From positions 2,108,001-2,172,000 of the forward strand of contig OZ244817.1 in NCBI GenBank assembly GCA_965220305.1: DNA of 64,000 bases. The letters run 5' to 3'. Below, piece by piece: positions 16,332-25,933 of the stretch. Made by a program: the position numbers and the translations under genes. Position 1 is the stretch's first letter. Each line of letters opens with the position of its first letter. A model generated the notes under the pieces. The model saw nothing but the letters and a program-made list of their open reading frames with translations. It did no database searches and had not been told where the DNA came from. The stretch comes from G965220305 sp965220305. GTDB taxonomy: Bacteria > Chloroflexota > Dehalococcoidia > Lucifugimonadales > UBA3495.

Positions 16332-17138
16332 ATGCCCAGCATACTTGACGAAATAGTAGCCGAAAAACGCCAGGAATTGGCCCAGCAGAAGCAGGCCGTC
16401 ACCCTGGCCGACCTGGAACGTCGCATCGCCTCCCTGTCAGACCCCGCCGACTTTCCCGCCGCGCTGCGGGTTGGCGGCGTCCGGCTCATCGCCGAGGTCA
16501 AGAAGGCTTCCCCCTCCCGGGGGCTGCTCTGCCCCGACTTTGACCCGGTGCGCCTGGCCGATACCTACGCCAGCAACGGGGCGGCGGCCATATCCGTGCT
16601 GACTGACCCCCGCTTCCAGGGGGAACTGGAACACCTGGAACAAATCAAGCAGTCGGGTGTCGCCCGGGGAGCCCCGGTGCTGCGCAAAGACTTCATCTTC
16701 GATCCCTACCAGGTGTACGAGGCCCGGGCCATCGGCGCCGACGCCCTGTTGCTGATTGTCGCCATCCTGCCCCCCCAACAGCTTGCCGAGTTTCTGGGCC
16801 TCAGTCGCCAGTTGAAGCTCCACTGCTTGGTGGAAGTCCACGACCCCGACGAGCTACGGACGGCGTTGGACGCTGGGGCCGAGGTCATCGGCATCAACAA
16901 CCGGGACCTGCACACCTTCAAGACCGACCTGGCCGTCACCCTGGGGCTGGCCCCCCTGGCCCCGGAAGGCAAGACCATCGTCAGCGAGAGCGGTATCAAC
17001 AAGCGGGAGGACCTGCAAACCCTGGCCGAAGTTGGGGTCAGCGCCGTGCTGGTGGGCGAGGCCCTGGTAACCGCCCCGGACGTGGGGGAAAAGGTGCGGG
17101 AGCTCACCGGCCAGTCCGTCCCTTCGAGGCCCGCATGA
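16332..17138 (+). CDS. trpC: Indole-3-glycerol-phosphate synthase
   Basis: A 268-residue TIM-barrel enzyme converting carboxyphenylamino-deoxyribulose phosphate to indole-3-glycerol phosphate. The signatures are LIAEVKKASPSRGLL with the catalytic Lys, APVLRKDFIFDPYQV, VEVHDPDEL, and IGINNRDLHTFKTDL. The last four bases overlap the trpF start (ATGA). Confidence 0.96.
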   Translation: MPSILDEIVAEKRQELAQQKQAVTLADLERRIASLSDPADFPAALRVGGVRLIAEVKKASPSRGLLCPDFDPVRLADTYASNGAAAISVLTDPRFQGELEHLEQIKQSGVARGAPVLRKDFIFDPYQVYEARAIGADALLLIVAILPPQQLAEFLGLSRQLKLHCLVEVHDPDELRTALDAGAEVIGINNRDLHTFKTDLAVTLGLAPLAPEGKTIVSESGINKREDLQTLAEVGVSAVLVGEALVTAPDVGEKVRELTGQSVPSRPA

Positions 17139-17782
17139 CCCAAGTAAAGATATGCGGCATCCGCACCCTGGAAGACGCCCTGGTGGCCGCCGAGGCCGGG
17201 GCTGACTATATCGGCATCGTATTCGTGCCCAACCGCAGTCGCCGCCTGGAGGTGTCGGCGGCCCGGGCCATCACCGGCGGCGTTAGGTCGGCCCACGCCA
17301 ACCAGCCCCGCCTGGTCGGCCTCTTCGCCGACCAACCCCTGGCCGAGGTGAACGGCGTGATACGCGACGCCGCCCTTGACGCCGTGCAACTGTGCGGCAG
17401 CGAGTCCCTGGACTACTGCGGAGGGGTGGATGCCCAGGTCATCAAGGTGGTCCACGTGACTGCCACCAGCGAAGACATAGCTTCCCTGGCGGAACGCATG
17501 ACAGACTACCAGATGGCGGGCCACCTGGTAACACTGGACCGGATGGTGGACGGGCTTCAGGGAGGCACCGGACAAGCCTTCGACTGGGAGATTGCCGCCC
17601 AGCTTGCCCAGCGGGGCCATTCCTTCCTGCTGGCCGGCGGCCTCACCCCGGACAACGTGGCCGACGCCGTGGCTCAGGTGCATCCCTGGGGAGTGGACGT
17701 TTCCAGCGGCGTGGAGACCGGCGGGGTCAAGGACCAGGACAAGATTCGCGCTTTCGTCCGCCGGGCCAGGGAAGCCCCCTGA
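17135..17782 (+). CDS. trpF: Phosphoribosylanthranilate isomerase
   Basis: A 215-residue TIM-barrel enzyme that isomerises phosphoribosylanthranilate. It begins MTQVKICGIRTLEDALVAAE with the catalytic Cys in KICGI, then YIGIVFVPNRSRR, LVGLFADQPL, and LLAGGLTPDNV plus VDVSSGVETG near the end. It overlaps trpC by four bases and is followed at 48 bp by trpB. Confidence 0.95.
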   Translation: MTQVKICGIRTLEDALVAAEAGADYIGIVFVPNRSRRLEVSAARAITGGVRSAHANQPRLVGLFADQPLAEVNGVIRDAALDAVQLCGSESLDYCGGVDAQVIKVVHVTATSEDIASLAERMTDYQMAGHLVTLDRMVDGLQGGTGQAFDWEIAAQLAQRGHSFLLAGGLTPDNVADAVAQVHPWGVDVSSGVETGGVKDQDKIRAFVRRAREAP

Positions 17783-17830
17783 CCGTTACACCAGCCCGGA
17801 GCTCAACCGGATATTTGGGGGAATTAGTGT

Positions 17831-19039
17831 ATGGCACTTAGCAGACCGGCAATCCTGCCCGACGACCGGGGCCGCTTCGGCGACTACGGCGGTAAGTTCG
17901 TCCCGGAAACTCTGATGGCAGCCCTGGACGAGTTGGAAGACGCCTACCGAGAAGCCCGGGAGTCCGAGGACTTCCAGGGCCAGTTGGATCACCTGCTGCG
18001 TACCTACGCCGGTCGTCCCACCGCCCTGTACCACGCCGAAAACCTCAGCCGGCGCCTGGGGGGAGCCAAGGTATACCTGAAGCGGGAAGACCTGGCCCAC
18101 ACCGGGGCCCACAAAATCAATAATGCTCTGGGTCAGTCCCTGCTGGCCAAGCACATGGGCAAACAGCGCATCATCGCCGAGACCGGGGCGGGGCAGCACG
18201 GCGTGGCTACCGCCACCGTCTGCGCCATGCTGGGGTTGCAGTGCATCGTCTACATGGGCGCCAAGGACGTGCAGCGCCAGTCCCTCAACGCCTTTCGGAT
18301 GCAGCTACTGGGGGCCGAGGTCATTCCGGTGGAGGCGGGCACCCACACCCTGAAGGACGCCATCAACGAGGCCATCCGCGACTGGGTGACCAACGTGGAA
18401 ACCACCCACTACCTCATCGGCAGCGCCGTGGGGCCCCATCCCTACCCCATGCTGGTGCGGGACTTCCAGTCCATCATTGGCCGCGAGGCCCGGTCGCAGA
18501 TATTGGAGGCTGCGGGACGCCTGCCCGACTACGTAGTCGCCTGCGTGGGCGGCGGCAGCAACGCCATCGGCGCTTTCTACGAGTTCCTCCCCGACGCGAG
18601 CGTGGCCCTGGTGGGCGTCGAAGCCGGAGGCGAGGGCCTGGACACGGAATACCACTCGGCCACCCTCACCGCCGGAGAGCCCGGGGTATTGCACGGCTCC
18701 ATGTCCTACCTGCTGCAGGACGAGCACGGCCAGATACACGAGACCCACAGCATCTCCGCCGGGCTGGACTACCCCGGCGTGGGTCCGGAGCACAGCTACC
18801 TGAAGGACGCGGGCCGGGCCCAGTACCTGGCAGTCACCGACTCCCAGGCCTTGGAAGGATTCAACCTGCTGTCCCGCACCGAGGGGATTATTCCCGCCCT
18901 TGAGCCGTCCCACGCCATCTACCACGTCAGCCAATTGGCCCCCCAGCTTTCGCCGGAGCAGATTATCCTGGTGTGCCTCAGCGGTCGGGGGGACAAGGAC
19001 GTGCCCACCGTGGCCCAGGCATTGGGAATTGAGATTTAG
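17831..19039 (+). CDS. trpB: Tryptophan synthase beta chain
   Basis: A 402-residue PLP enzyme that makes tryptophan from indole and serine. The PLP lysine is in LAHTGAHKINNALGQ, the phosphate loop is VGGGSNAIGAF, and the glutamate GAGQHG segment is ETGAGQHGVATAT. It has the length and motifs of the TrpB1 type that partners TrpA. No trpA follows; the next gene is a convergent PIN gene 27 bp away. So either trpA is elsewhere, or TrpB works alone or has another source of indole. Confidence 0.97.
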   Translation: MALSRPAILPDDRGRFGDYGGKFVPETLMAALDELEDAYREARESEDFQGQLDHLLRTYAGRPTALYHAENLSRRLGGAKVYLKREDLAHTGAHKINNALGQSLLAKHMGKQRIIAETGAGQHGVATATVCAMLGLQCIVYMGAKDVQRQSLNAFRMQLLGAEVIPVEAGTHTLKDAINEAIRDWVTNVETTHYLIGSAVGPHPYPMLVRDFQSIIGREARSQILEAAGRLPDYVVACVGGGSNAIGAFYEFLPDASVALVGVEAGGEGLDTEYHSATLTAGEPGVLHGSMSYLLQDEHGQIHETHSISAGLDYPGVGPEHSYLKDAGRAQYLAVTDSQALEGFNLLSRTEGIIPALEPSHAIYHVSQLAPQLSPEQIILVCLSGRGDKDVPTVAQALGIEI

Positions 19040-19065
19040 GGGTAGGTTCGCGGCAGACGGAGAAG

Positions 19066-19479
19066 TTAACGGGTCTGGGCCGGTACCACCGTCAACCCTT
19101 CCCGAACAAAGTCCGAATCAAATGTGAAAATGGCGGCCCGTGTGTCAGCGGCGCTCAAGATTACCGAATGGTCAACTAAACTCAGCCGGGCACCACCTTG
19201 GACGATCATGCGGTTCCAGATTCTTTCGTGGGTGCCTTGGTCTATCCAAAGAATTTCCCAAACTCCCCGGATTGACCGGATAAACTCTCGGAGGGGTTCA
19301 AAGCCCAACCGCCGGTGAATCAGGGCAGAGGACTCTACCAGGACGTAGGAGTTGGTGAAGAGCTGGTCGTCCTGCTCCAAGAGTTCAAGATGGGTGGCCC
19401 GTGCCTGTTCATGGAACACGTCGTCTTGGGAAGCCAGGGCAAAAATTGCTGAAGTATCAACAACGATGTTCCTAGCCAT
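19066..19479 (-). CDS. PIN-domain nuclease of a ParA-like operon
   Basis: A 137-residue PIN protein. Acidic positions: D8 in NIVVDTSAIFALA, E in YVLVESSALIHRR, D in LVDHSVILSAAD, D in FTFDSDFVREGL. The histidine-rich pattern AIFALASQDDVFHEQA resembles the stand-alone PIN/VapC families. Its start overlaps the end of the 209-residue gene by eight bases, so they are coupled. The module has a ParA-like ATPase upstream instead of a typical short antitoxin. Confidence 0.8.
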   Translation of the reverse strand: MARNIVVDTSAIFALASQDDVFHEQARATHLELLEQDDQLFTNSYVLVESSALIHRRLGFEPLREFIRSIRGVWEILWIDQGTHERIWNRMIVQGGARLSLVDHSVILSAADTRAAIFTFDSDFVREGLTVVPAQTR

Positions 19480-20101
19480 TTAGGTAGGCATCCACCAGGT
19501 AATCGTCATGGTTTTCAGCCACGTCGGTAGCGGCGTCCCTCCCCACGCCCACGAAACCGAGAGCCTGACAGCGCAGCCGCCATTGCTGGGGATCCATTGT
19601 GATCTTGAGCAGCTTGAACTCCCAGGTCAGGTGTAGGTACACCCCCCTAACCACGGGAATGGTACGGCTTGCCTCTCCCTCTCTTATGACCCTCTCCACC
19701 GGCTGCCCCGTTTTGCGTGGTTGGATGCCCGTCGCCTTACGCACCAACTTTAGTAGGTTCTGCCGCAGAGTTTGTTGTGACGAATAATCAGGGATGAAAT
19801 TGTCGGCCAGCAGGTTTGCCCCGCTCTCCAGTCCTGCAACCGTGTCCTCTTTGGTTAGGTATCGAAACCGCCGCAGGAGACCCTCCAGGGCTTCTTGGTG
19901 ATAACTCCGCTCCCGCTGCGTCAGGCCGAAAGGACTCTCGTTGCTCGGCAGGGTTGGTGACGGGTTTGTTAACTTGTCGAGTAAAGCGGCCACTTCCGGC
20001 ATTGCTTTTCTCAGGCGTCCGGGGTCCGCTTGGTAAACGTCCCAAACCCTTTGGGCCAACGCATCTCTGTCTCTTACTGTTAGTTCTCGTGCAGACATCA
20101 T
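19472..20101 (-). CDS. Unknown 209-residue protein between ParA-like and PIN genes
   Basis: A soluble, charged, mostly helical protein. I recognise no family. The N-terminus VRDRDALAQRVWDVYQADPG is helical; residues of about 65-95 (RERSYHQEALEGLLRRFRYLTKEDTVAGLE) are rich in Arg and Glu. The start at 20101 follows AGAGGA by seven bases. It lies 17 bases after the ParA-like stop and overlaps the PIN gene by eight bases. Position suggests it is a partner or antitoxin of the PIN nuclease, or a ParB-like adapter, but no helix-turn-helix is clear. Confidence 0.6.
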   Translation of the reverse strand: MMSARELTVRDRDALAQRVWDVYQADPGRLRKAMPEVAALLDKLTNPSPTLPSNESPFGLTQRERSYHQEALEGLLRRFRYLTKEDTVAGLESGANLLADNFIPDYSSQQTLRQNLLKLVRKATGIQPRKTGQPVERVIREGEASRTIPVVRGVYLHLTWEFKLLKITMDPQQWRLRCQALGFVGVGRDAATDVAENHDDYLVDAYLNG

Positions 20102-20118
20102 ACGAATTCCTCTGGCGA

Positions 20119-20531
20119 TTACAGCGGCAGGGCAATGCGCTCGGCAAACTCTTGAACAACCCTTTCAAGCCTGTTATATAGGTTGTATCTATCCCCCTCC
20201 GCGGCATCACGACTCAGAAAATGAGCGGGATTGTTGCGAAGAGGCGCGCTTCTGTATTTGTCGTTTATTGAAGAAAACTTACCTGTGCCCAGGTCCTCAT
20301 TTTCATAGTCACCCAGCTTACGCATAGTTTCTGAATCCGGTATCCAGAAATAGAATGGGTTATAGTGTTCTCTGGGGATTGGAGCAGTATTCCCCACCTG
20401 TGCACCATATAATTTAGGAGCTTCGATTCCATGACTGTTTCTATAATACATCACCTTGTTCAGAACGGAGCCGGCGAACTGAATGTTTAGTCCTTCACGG
20501 TCGTTGAGTACCCGAACCCTTTCACGCACTA
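20119..20531 (-). pseudogene. ParA-like ATPase, C-terminal fragment beyond an IS630-family insertion
   Basis: The last 136 or so codons of a ParA-like gene, reading VRERVRVLNDREGLNIQFAG through the KVMYYRNSHGIEAPKLYG region. The upper part lies at 21755-22321. Removing the IS and one TA gives ...GIDLVRERVRV in one frame, so the break is recent enough that neither half shows other damage. Confidence 0.85.
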
Positions 20532-21754
<1,223 letters not shown>

Positions 21755-22321
21755 TAGGTCAATTCCCAATCTGGAAAAGGGTTCGGGAATCAGCGGTGAA
21801 ACATAGTAATCACTGGCGACCAAGGCATTGGAAGTTATCACAGATAACCCGGGAGGGCAATCAATGATTATGACATCGTACCGTGGCGTCACCGGTTCCA
21901 ATGCTTCCTTGAGGATATAGCGGAATGCCTGGGGAGCGGGTTGTCCATGTTCCCACATATCCAGCATATGTTCATCGAGCTGAGCTAAATCGGGCACGGA
22001 TACAACCATATCCAGAGTTGCTCTGTCGGCAATCAACCCCCGAGAGATGTTGGACACAACTAAGGGGGGACGGGCTACTACGTCCAATAACTTTGCTTCC
22101 CCTGTAAGCTTCGCCAAGAACAAGTGATAAATTGTTCTGGTCAATTCGGAGATTCGGTCACTGGACACCATTGCAGTGGTCAGGTTGGCTTGGGAGTCGG
22201 TGTCTATTACCAATACTCTCTTGCGAAACCGAAAGTACAGGTATTCGGCAACCAGCATAGAAATCGTACTCTTCCCCACCCCGCCTTTCAAGTTTATGAG
22301 AGAGACTACTTTAGCGGCCAT
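21755..22321 (-). pseudogene. ParA-like ATPase, N-terminal fragment
   Basis: This fragment has the deviant Walker A INLKGGVGKSTISM near residue 10 from ATG 22321, the IDTDSQANLTTAM motif, and YDVIIIDCPPGLSVITSNAL near its end. These are diagnostic for ParA/MinD-type ATPases. It stops at the IS630 element after GIDL. The frame is open further upstream to 22468, but the conserved start MAAKVVSLINLKGG fits 22321 with AGAAGAGAAG before it. A ParA-type protein normally positions DNA or a partner protein; here the rest of the operon is an unknown protein and a PIN nuclease, not ParB. Confidence 0.88.
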
Positions 22322-22480
22322 CGTACTTCTCTTCTGATATTTCCACCAATCTAACGAAATTGCAGTGATTGCTGTATTCTTGGTCAACTCCCGAAGGCAT
22401 TCCCCAAATTGGCCCCCGGCCCGGATATTGGTTATAATGGGCTGCGCTTGAGGCAGGAGCCTCGGCAAGGAGGTAGGGAC

Positions 22481-23278
22481 ATGGACCTGGGTCTCAGCGA
22501 TAAAGTAGCAATTATAACCGGCGGCAGCGAGGGCATCGGTAAGGCCGCCGCCAAGCGCATGGCTGAAGAGGGGGCCAGGGTGATAATCGTCGCCCGCCGA
22601 CCCGAGGTATTGGAGTCAGCCGCCCAGGAAATTCGCGCCGCCACCGAAGGCGTGGTGCTGCCCCTCTCGGCGGATGTGGCGGCCCCGGATACGGCTCAAA
22701 GGGTGGTGCAGACCGCCCTGGACAACTTCGGTCGGCTGGACATCCTGGTGAACAACGCCGGAGTCTCCATGGCCAAGCCCTTTGAGGACGTGAGCGAAGA
22801 AGACTGGGACTCGGACTTTGAACTGAAGGTCTGGGGCGCTGCCCGTCTGATTCGCGCCTGCATCCCCGAAATGCGAAAGGTCGGCGGCGGACGCATCATC
22901 AACGTCACCAACCTTGGGGGTCGGACTCCCGGCGCCTCGTCCATGCCCACCTCCATCTCCCGGGCCGCCGGCATCGCCATTACCAAGGGCCTTTCCAAGG
23001 ACCTGGGAGAGGACAACATCCTGGTCAACACCGTCTGTATCGGCGTGATTAAGAGCGGCCAGCACGAGCGGCGCTACGCCCGCCAGAAGGAGTCCAACCC
23101 GGACCTGACCCTGGATTCGGTCTACGAGCAGACAGCCCAGGGACGGGGTGTTCCCCTGGGTCGGGTCGGCGAGGACTACGAAGCCGGGGATGTCATTGCC
23201 TTCCTGGCGTCGGAGCGGGCCAGCTACCTCACCGGCGTCGCCATCAACATCGACGGGGGCGCTGCGGCGGTGGTCTAG
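22481..23278 (+). CDS. SDR-family oxidoreductase lacking the usual catalytic residues
   Basis: A 265-residue SDR. The NAD(P)-binding TGGSEGIGKAAAKRM (residues 13-28) and LVNNAGVS motifs are intact. The catalytic region reads NVTNLGG and MPTSISRAAGIAITKGL. Aligned with YxxxK, the tyrosine position is Thr157 and the lysine position is Arg161, and the serine position holds Asn144. It ends SYLTGVAINIDGGAAAVV. RBS AAGGAGG precedes ATG 22481. It may be inactive as a dehydrogenase, or belong to a diverged SDR group. It is divergent from the ParA-like gene. Confidence 0.85.
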   Translation: MDLGLSDKVAIITGGSEGIGKAAAKRMAEEGARVIIVARRPEVLESAAQEIRAATEGVVLPLSADVAAPDTAQRVVQTALDNFGRLDILVNNAGVSMAKPFEDVSEEDWDSDFELKVWGAARLIRACIPEMRKVGGGRIINVTNLGGRTPGASSMPTSISRAAGIAITKGLSKDLGEDNILVNTVCIGVIKSGQHERRYARQKESNPDLTLDSVYEQTAQGRGVPLGRVGEDYEAGDVIAFLASERASYLTGVAINIDGGAAAVV

Positions 23279-23300
23279 CCGCTTCCGGTCTCTCCGCCAC

Positions 23301-23403
23301 GCCTTCGACAGGCTCAGGACGCCCGGACTCAGGGGGCAAGGGAGCGGGGGGATGACGACTGCCCCATCCAGCCCTGGATTCCCGCTTTCGCGGGAATGAC
23401 GGG
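23301..23403. repeat. Intergenic repeats of families B and A
   Basis: The family B sequence CCTTCGACAGGCTCAGGACG at 23302-23321 is followed by a family A palindrome (CCCTGGATTCCCGC, then GCGGGAATGACGGG) at 23372-23403. Confidence 0.7.
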
Positions 23404-23510
23404 AGTTCCTCCGGGGGCAGGGGGAAATTCCCTCCCACTTGAGAGGGACTGGCCGGACTATCAAACCGGGGACTCAGCCCAATCTATCACCCCAAAGCAG
23501 GAGTAGCGGC

Positions 23511-24710
23511 GTGACAAGCTCATACCTACAGGAGTTCCAGCCGCCCCCGCGGATTCTGCTGGGCCCGGGCCCCAGCACCGTGCATCCCCGGGTGCTCCAG
23601 GCCATGACCCTGCCGGTGCTAGGACACCTGGACCCCCTGTTCTTCCGGGTGATGGACGAAGTCTGCGAGATGCTGCGGCTGGTCTACAATACCTCCAATT
23701 TCATGACCGTGCCCCTGTCATCCACCGGGACCGGGGCTATGGAGGCCGCCTGCGCCAACATCTTGGAGCGGGGCGACGTGGCGGTGGTCTGCCGCAACGG
23801 GTTTTTTGGCGACCGCCTGGCCGACATTGCCGAGCGTTGCGGCGCAGAAACATCGATAGTCGATGCCCTCTGGGGCCAGCCCGTGGATATTCAAGCTCTG
23901 TCCGACGAACTGGACAAGCACCCCAGCGTCAAGATGGTGGGGGTGGTCCACGCCGAGACCTCCACCGGCACCCTGACTCCATTGCCGGAGATTGTTGACT
24001 TGGCCCACCGCCACGGGGCCCTGCTGGTGGCCGACGCTGTCACCTCCCTGGGCAGCCACGAAGTGCGCATGGACGACTGGGACATCGATGTTTGCTACAG
24101 CGCCAGTCAGAAGTGCCTGGGGTCTCCCCCGGGGCTGGCCCCCATCAGCTTTGGCCCCCGGGCCATGGAGGTCGTCAACACCCGCGCCTCCAAGGTGCAG
24201 AGCTTCTACTTCAACCTTAAGGACCTGGAGACCTATTGGTCGGCGACCCGGGCCTACCACCACACCACGCCCATCTCCATGACCTACGCCCTGCGCGAAT
24301 CGTTACGCATGATGATGGAGGAGGGGATCGACCAACGGCTAGAGAGGCACGCCCGGGTGGCTGCGGGCCTGCGGGCCGGGTTGGAAGCCCTGGGGTTGGA
24401 AATTCTGGCCCAGGGAGAATACCGGCTCAACCCCCTGACCGCGGTGGTGGTGCCCGAGGGAATTGAGGATGCCGTGGTGCGCCGCCGGCTGTTGGAGGAC
24501 CACCTGATAGAGATTGGCGGCGGGCTGGGCGAGCTACGAGGCCGGGTCTGGCGCGTCGGGCTGATGGGTGAGTCGGCCAAAGAAGTGAACGTGTTTGCCC
24601 TGCTGTCGGCCCTGGAGCGGATACTACCCGACCTGGGCTACGAGGTGGCCTCCGGGGCCAGCCTGGCGGCGGCCCAGCGGGCGCTGGCGGAGTTTGCCAT
24701 CACCGATTGA
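23511..24710 (+). CDS. Class V aminotransferase (alanine/serine-glyoxylate aminotransferase type)
   Basis: A 399-residue PLP enzyme starting at GTG 23511 with AGGAG eight bases upstream. The N-terminal LLGPGPSTVHPRVLQAM is the family signature; SSTGTGAMEAACANIL binds PLP phosphate; LLVADAVTSLGSHEV has the PLP Asp; CYSASQKCLGSPPGLAP contains the Schiff-base Lys. Members interconvert glyoxylate and alanine or serine. It follows the SDR gene at 232 bp and may have its own promoter. Confidence 0.9.
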   Translation: MTSSYLQEFQPPPRILLGPGPSTVHPRVLQAMTLPVLGHLDPLFFRVMDEVCEMLRLVYNTSNFMTVPLSSTGTGAMEAACANILERGDVAVVCRNGFFGDRLADIAERCGAETSIVDALWGQPVDIQALSDELDKHPSVKMVGVVHAETSTGTLTPLPEIVDLAHRHGALLVADAVTSLGSHEVRMDDWDIDVCYSASQKCLGSPPGLAPISFGPRAMEVVNTRASKVQSFYFNLKDLETYWSATRAYHHTTPISMTYALRESLRMMMEEGIDQRLERHARVAAGLRAGLEALGLEILAQGEYRLNPLTAVVVPEGIEDAVVRRRLLEDHLIEIGGGLGELRGRVWRVGLMGESAKEVNVFALLSALERILPDLGYEVASGASLAAAQRALAEFAITD

Positions 24711-24757
24711 TGATGTGGCGTAGAGGATACACATTCAGTTCCTTTAGAGGATGCTAG

Positions 24758-25929
24758 GGATACTCTGAACAAGCCTGCTTGTGATTTCATTAGTGGTTTT
24801 GGCGGCCTTGCCTTCAGCCGTCATTCGCCGGTTTTCAACGCCTCGTACAAGCCCTTTCGTCCGTCTAAGTACCCTTACGGTCTGGGACGCACTACCCCCT
24901 CAGGCAGCCAGTTGAGACTTGGCTGTCATCAGGTTGCCAGTCCCAGCAGCAACGCCAGACGCTGCGTGTTCTTGGCCAAGCCCCGGTAGCGTACCTTCCC
25001 GTAGCTGAACACCCGCTTCACCTTCAGGAAGGGATGCTCCACCTTGGCCCTTACCGACGCCTTCAGCTTCTCCGCCAAGTGCTCCAGACTCCCAGGCTCC
25101 AGTTTCCGGCGTTGCCCCGGTCGCATCGCCACCTGCCAGGCCACCTCCAGCCCCAGGTTTTCCGCCCGTTTGTGAGCCCCCTGATACCCGGCGTCGCACC
25201 ACACCATCGTCTCCCCGCCGTGCAACAGATGGTGAGCTTCGGTGATGTCATGCGCGTTGGCCGCCGTGGTGGTCATGCTATGCACCAAGCCCGTGTCCGC
25301 GTCCACTCCGATGTGGATTTTCATCCCGAAATGCCACTCATTCCCCTTCTTGGTCTGATGCATCTCCGGGTCCCGTTCCCTGGCGTGGTTCTTGGTGGAC
25401 GACGGAGCCTCGATGATGCTGGCGTCTACGCTAGTCCCCTCCCGCAGCCGCAATCCCTGCGACTCCAGATGCACGTTGATCTCCTCAAACAGACTCTGAC
25501 CCAGTCCCTGCCGTTCCAGGAAATGCCGGAAGTTGAGGATCGTGGTCTCGTCGGGCAGCGCTTCCGACAGATTCAGACCCACGAACCGCCTGACCGACTC
25601 GGCCTCGTAGAGCAGGTCCTCCCTCCATACCGGGGTCGCTGAGGTTGTAGAAGAGTTGCACACAGTGAACCCGCAGCATCACCTCCAGCGGATAGGGGCG
25701 GCGGCCCTTGCCAGCCTTGGGGTAGAAGGGACGGATGCGTTCCTGCAGCCGCTGCCAGGGAATCAGGCCGTCCATCCGCTCTAGGAACAGCTCCCGGCGG
25801 GTCTTCCGCTTCTTGCCCTGGAATTCCAGGTCGGCGAACGTTGGCTGGTCCATCCGATCTTACCCCCAACATGCATGGGCTTATCCGGCCTTACTATGCC
25901 ACATCGCCGCGGACTTGTTCAGAGTATTC
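24758..25929 (-). mobile_element. IS5-family insertion sequence
   Basis: Inverted repeats GRATACTCTGAACAAG at both ends (24758-24773 and 25914-25929, one mismatch). Target copies CTAG stand at 24754-24757 and 25930-25933, matching the YTAR preference of IS5 elements. Length 1.17 kb. The right-hand CTAG is also the left target copy of the adjoining IS701-family element. Confidence 0.88.
24929..25853 (-). pseudogene. IS5-family transposase disrupted by a 4-bp duplication
   Basis: The N-terminal frame (25853 down) reads MDQPTFADLEFQGKKRKTRR and RRPYPLEVMLRVHCVQLFY. The C-terminal frame (ending 24929) has LPDETTILNFRHFLE, GTSVDASIIEAPSSTK with the catalytic Asp, VWCDAGYQGAHKR, and the family tail KVRYRGLAKNTQRL. 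The break is at YNLSDPGME: GAGGGAGGAC appears where GAGGAC is expected, an extra GGAG (plus-strand about 25618-25626). This shifts the frame, so the copy is probably inactive. Confidence 0.85.
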
Positions 25930-25933
25930 CTAG

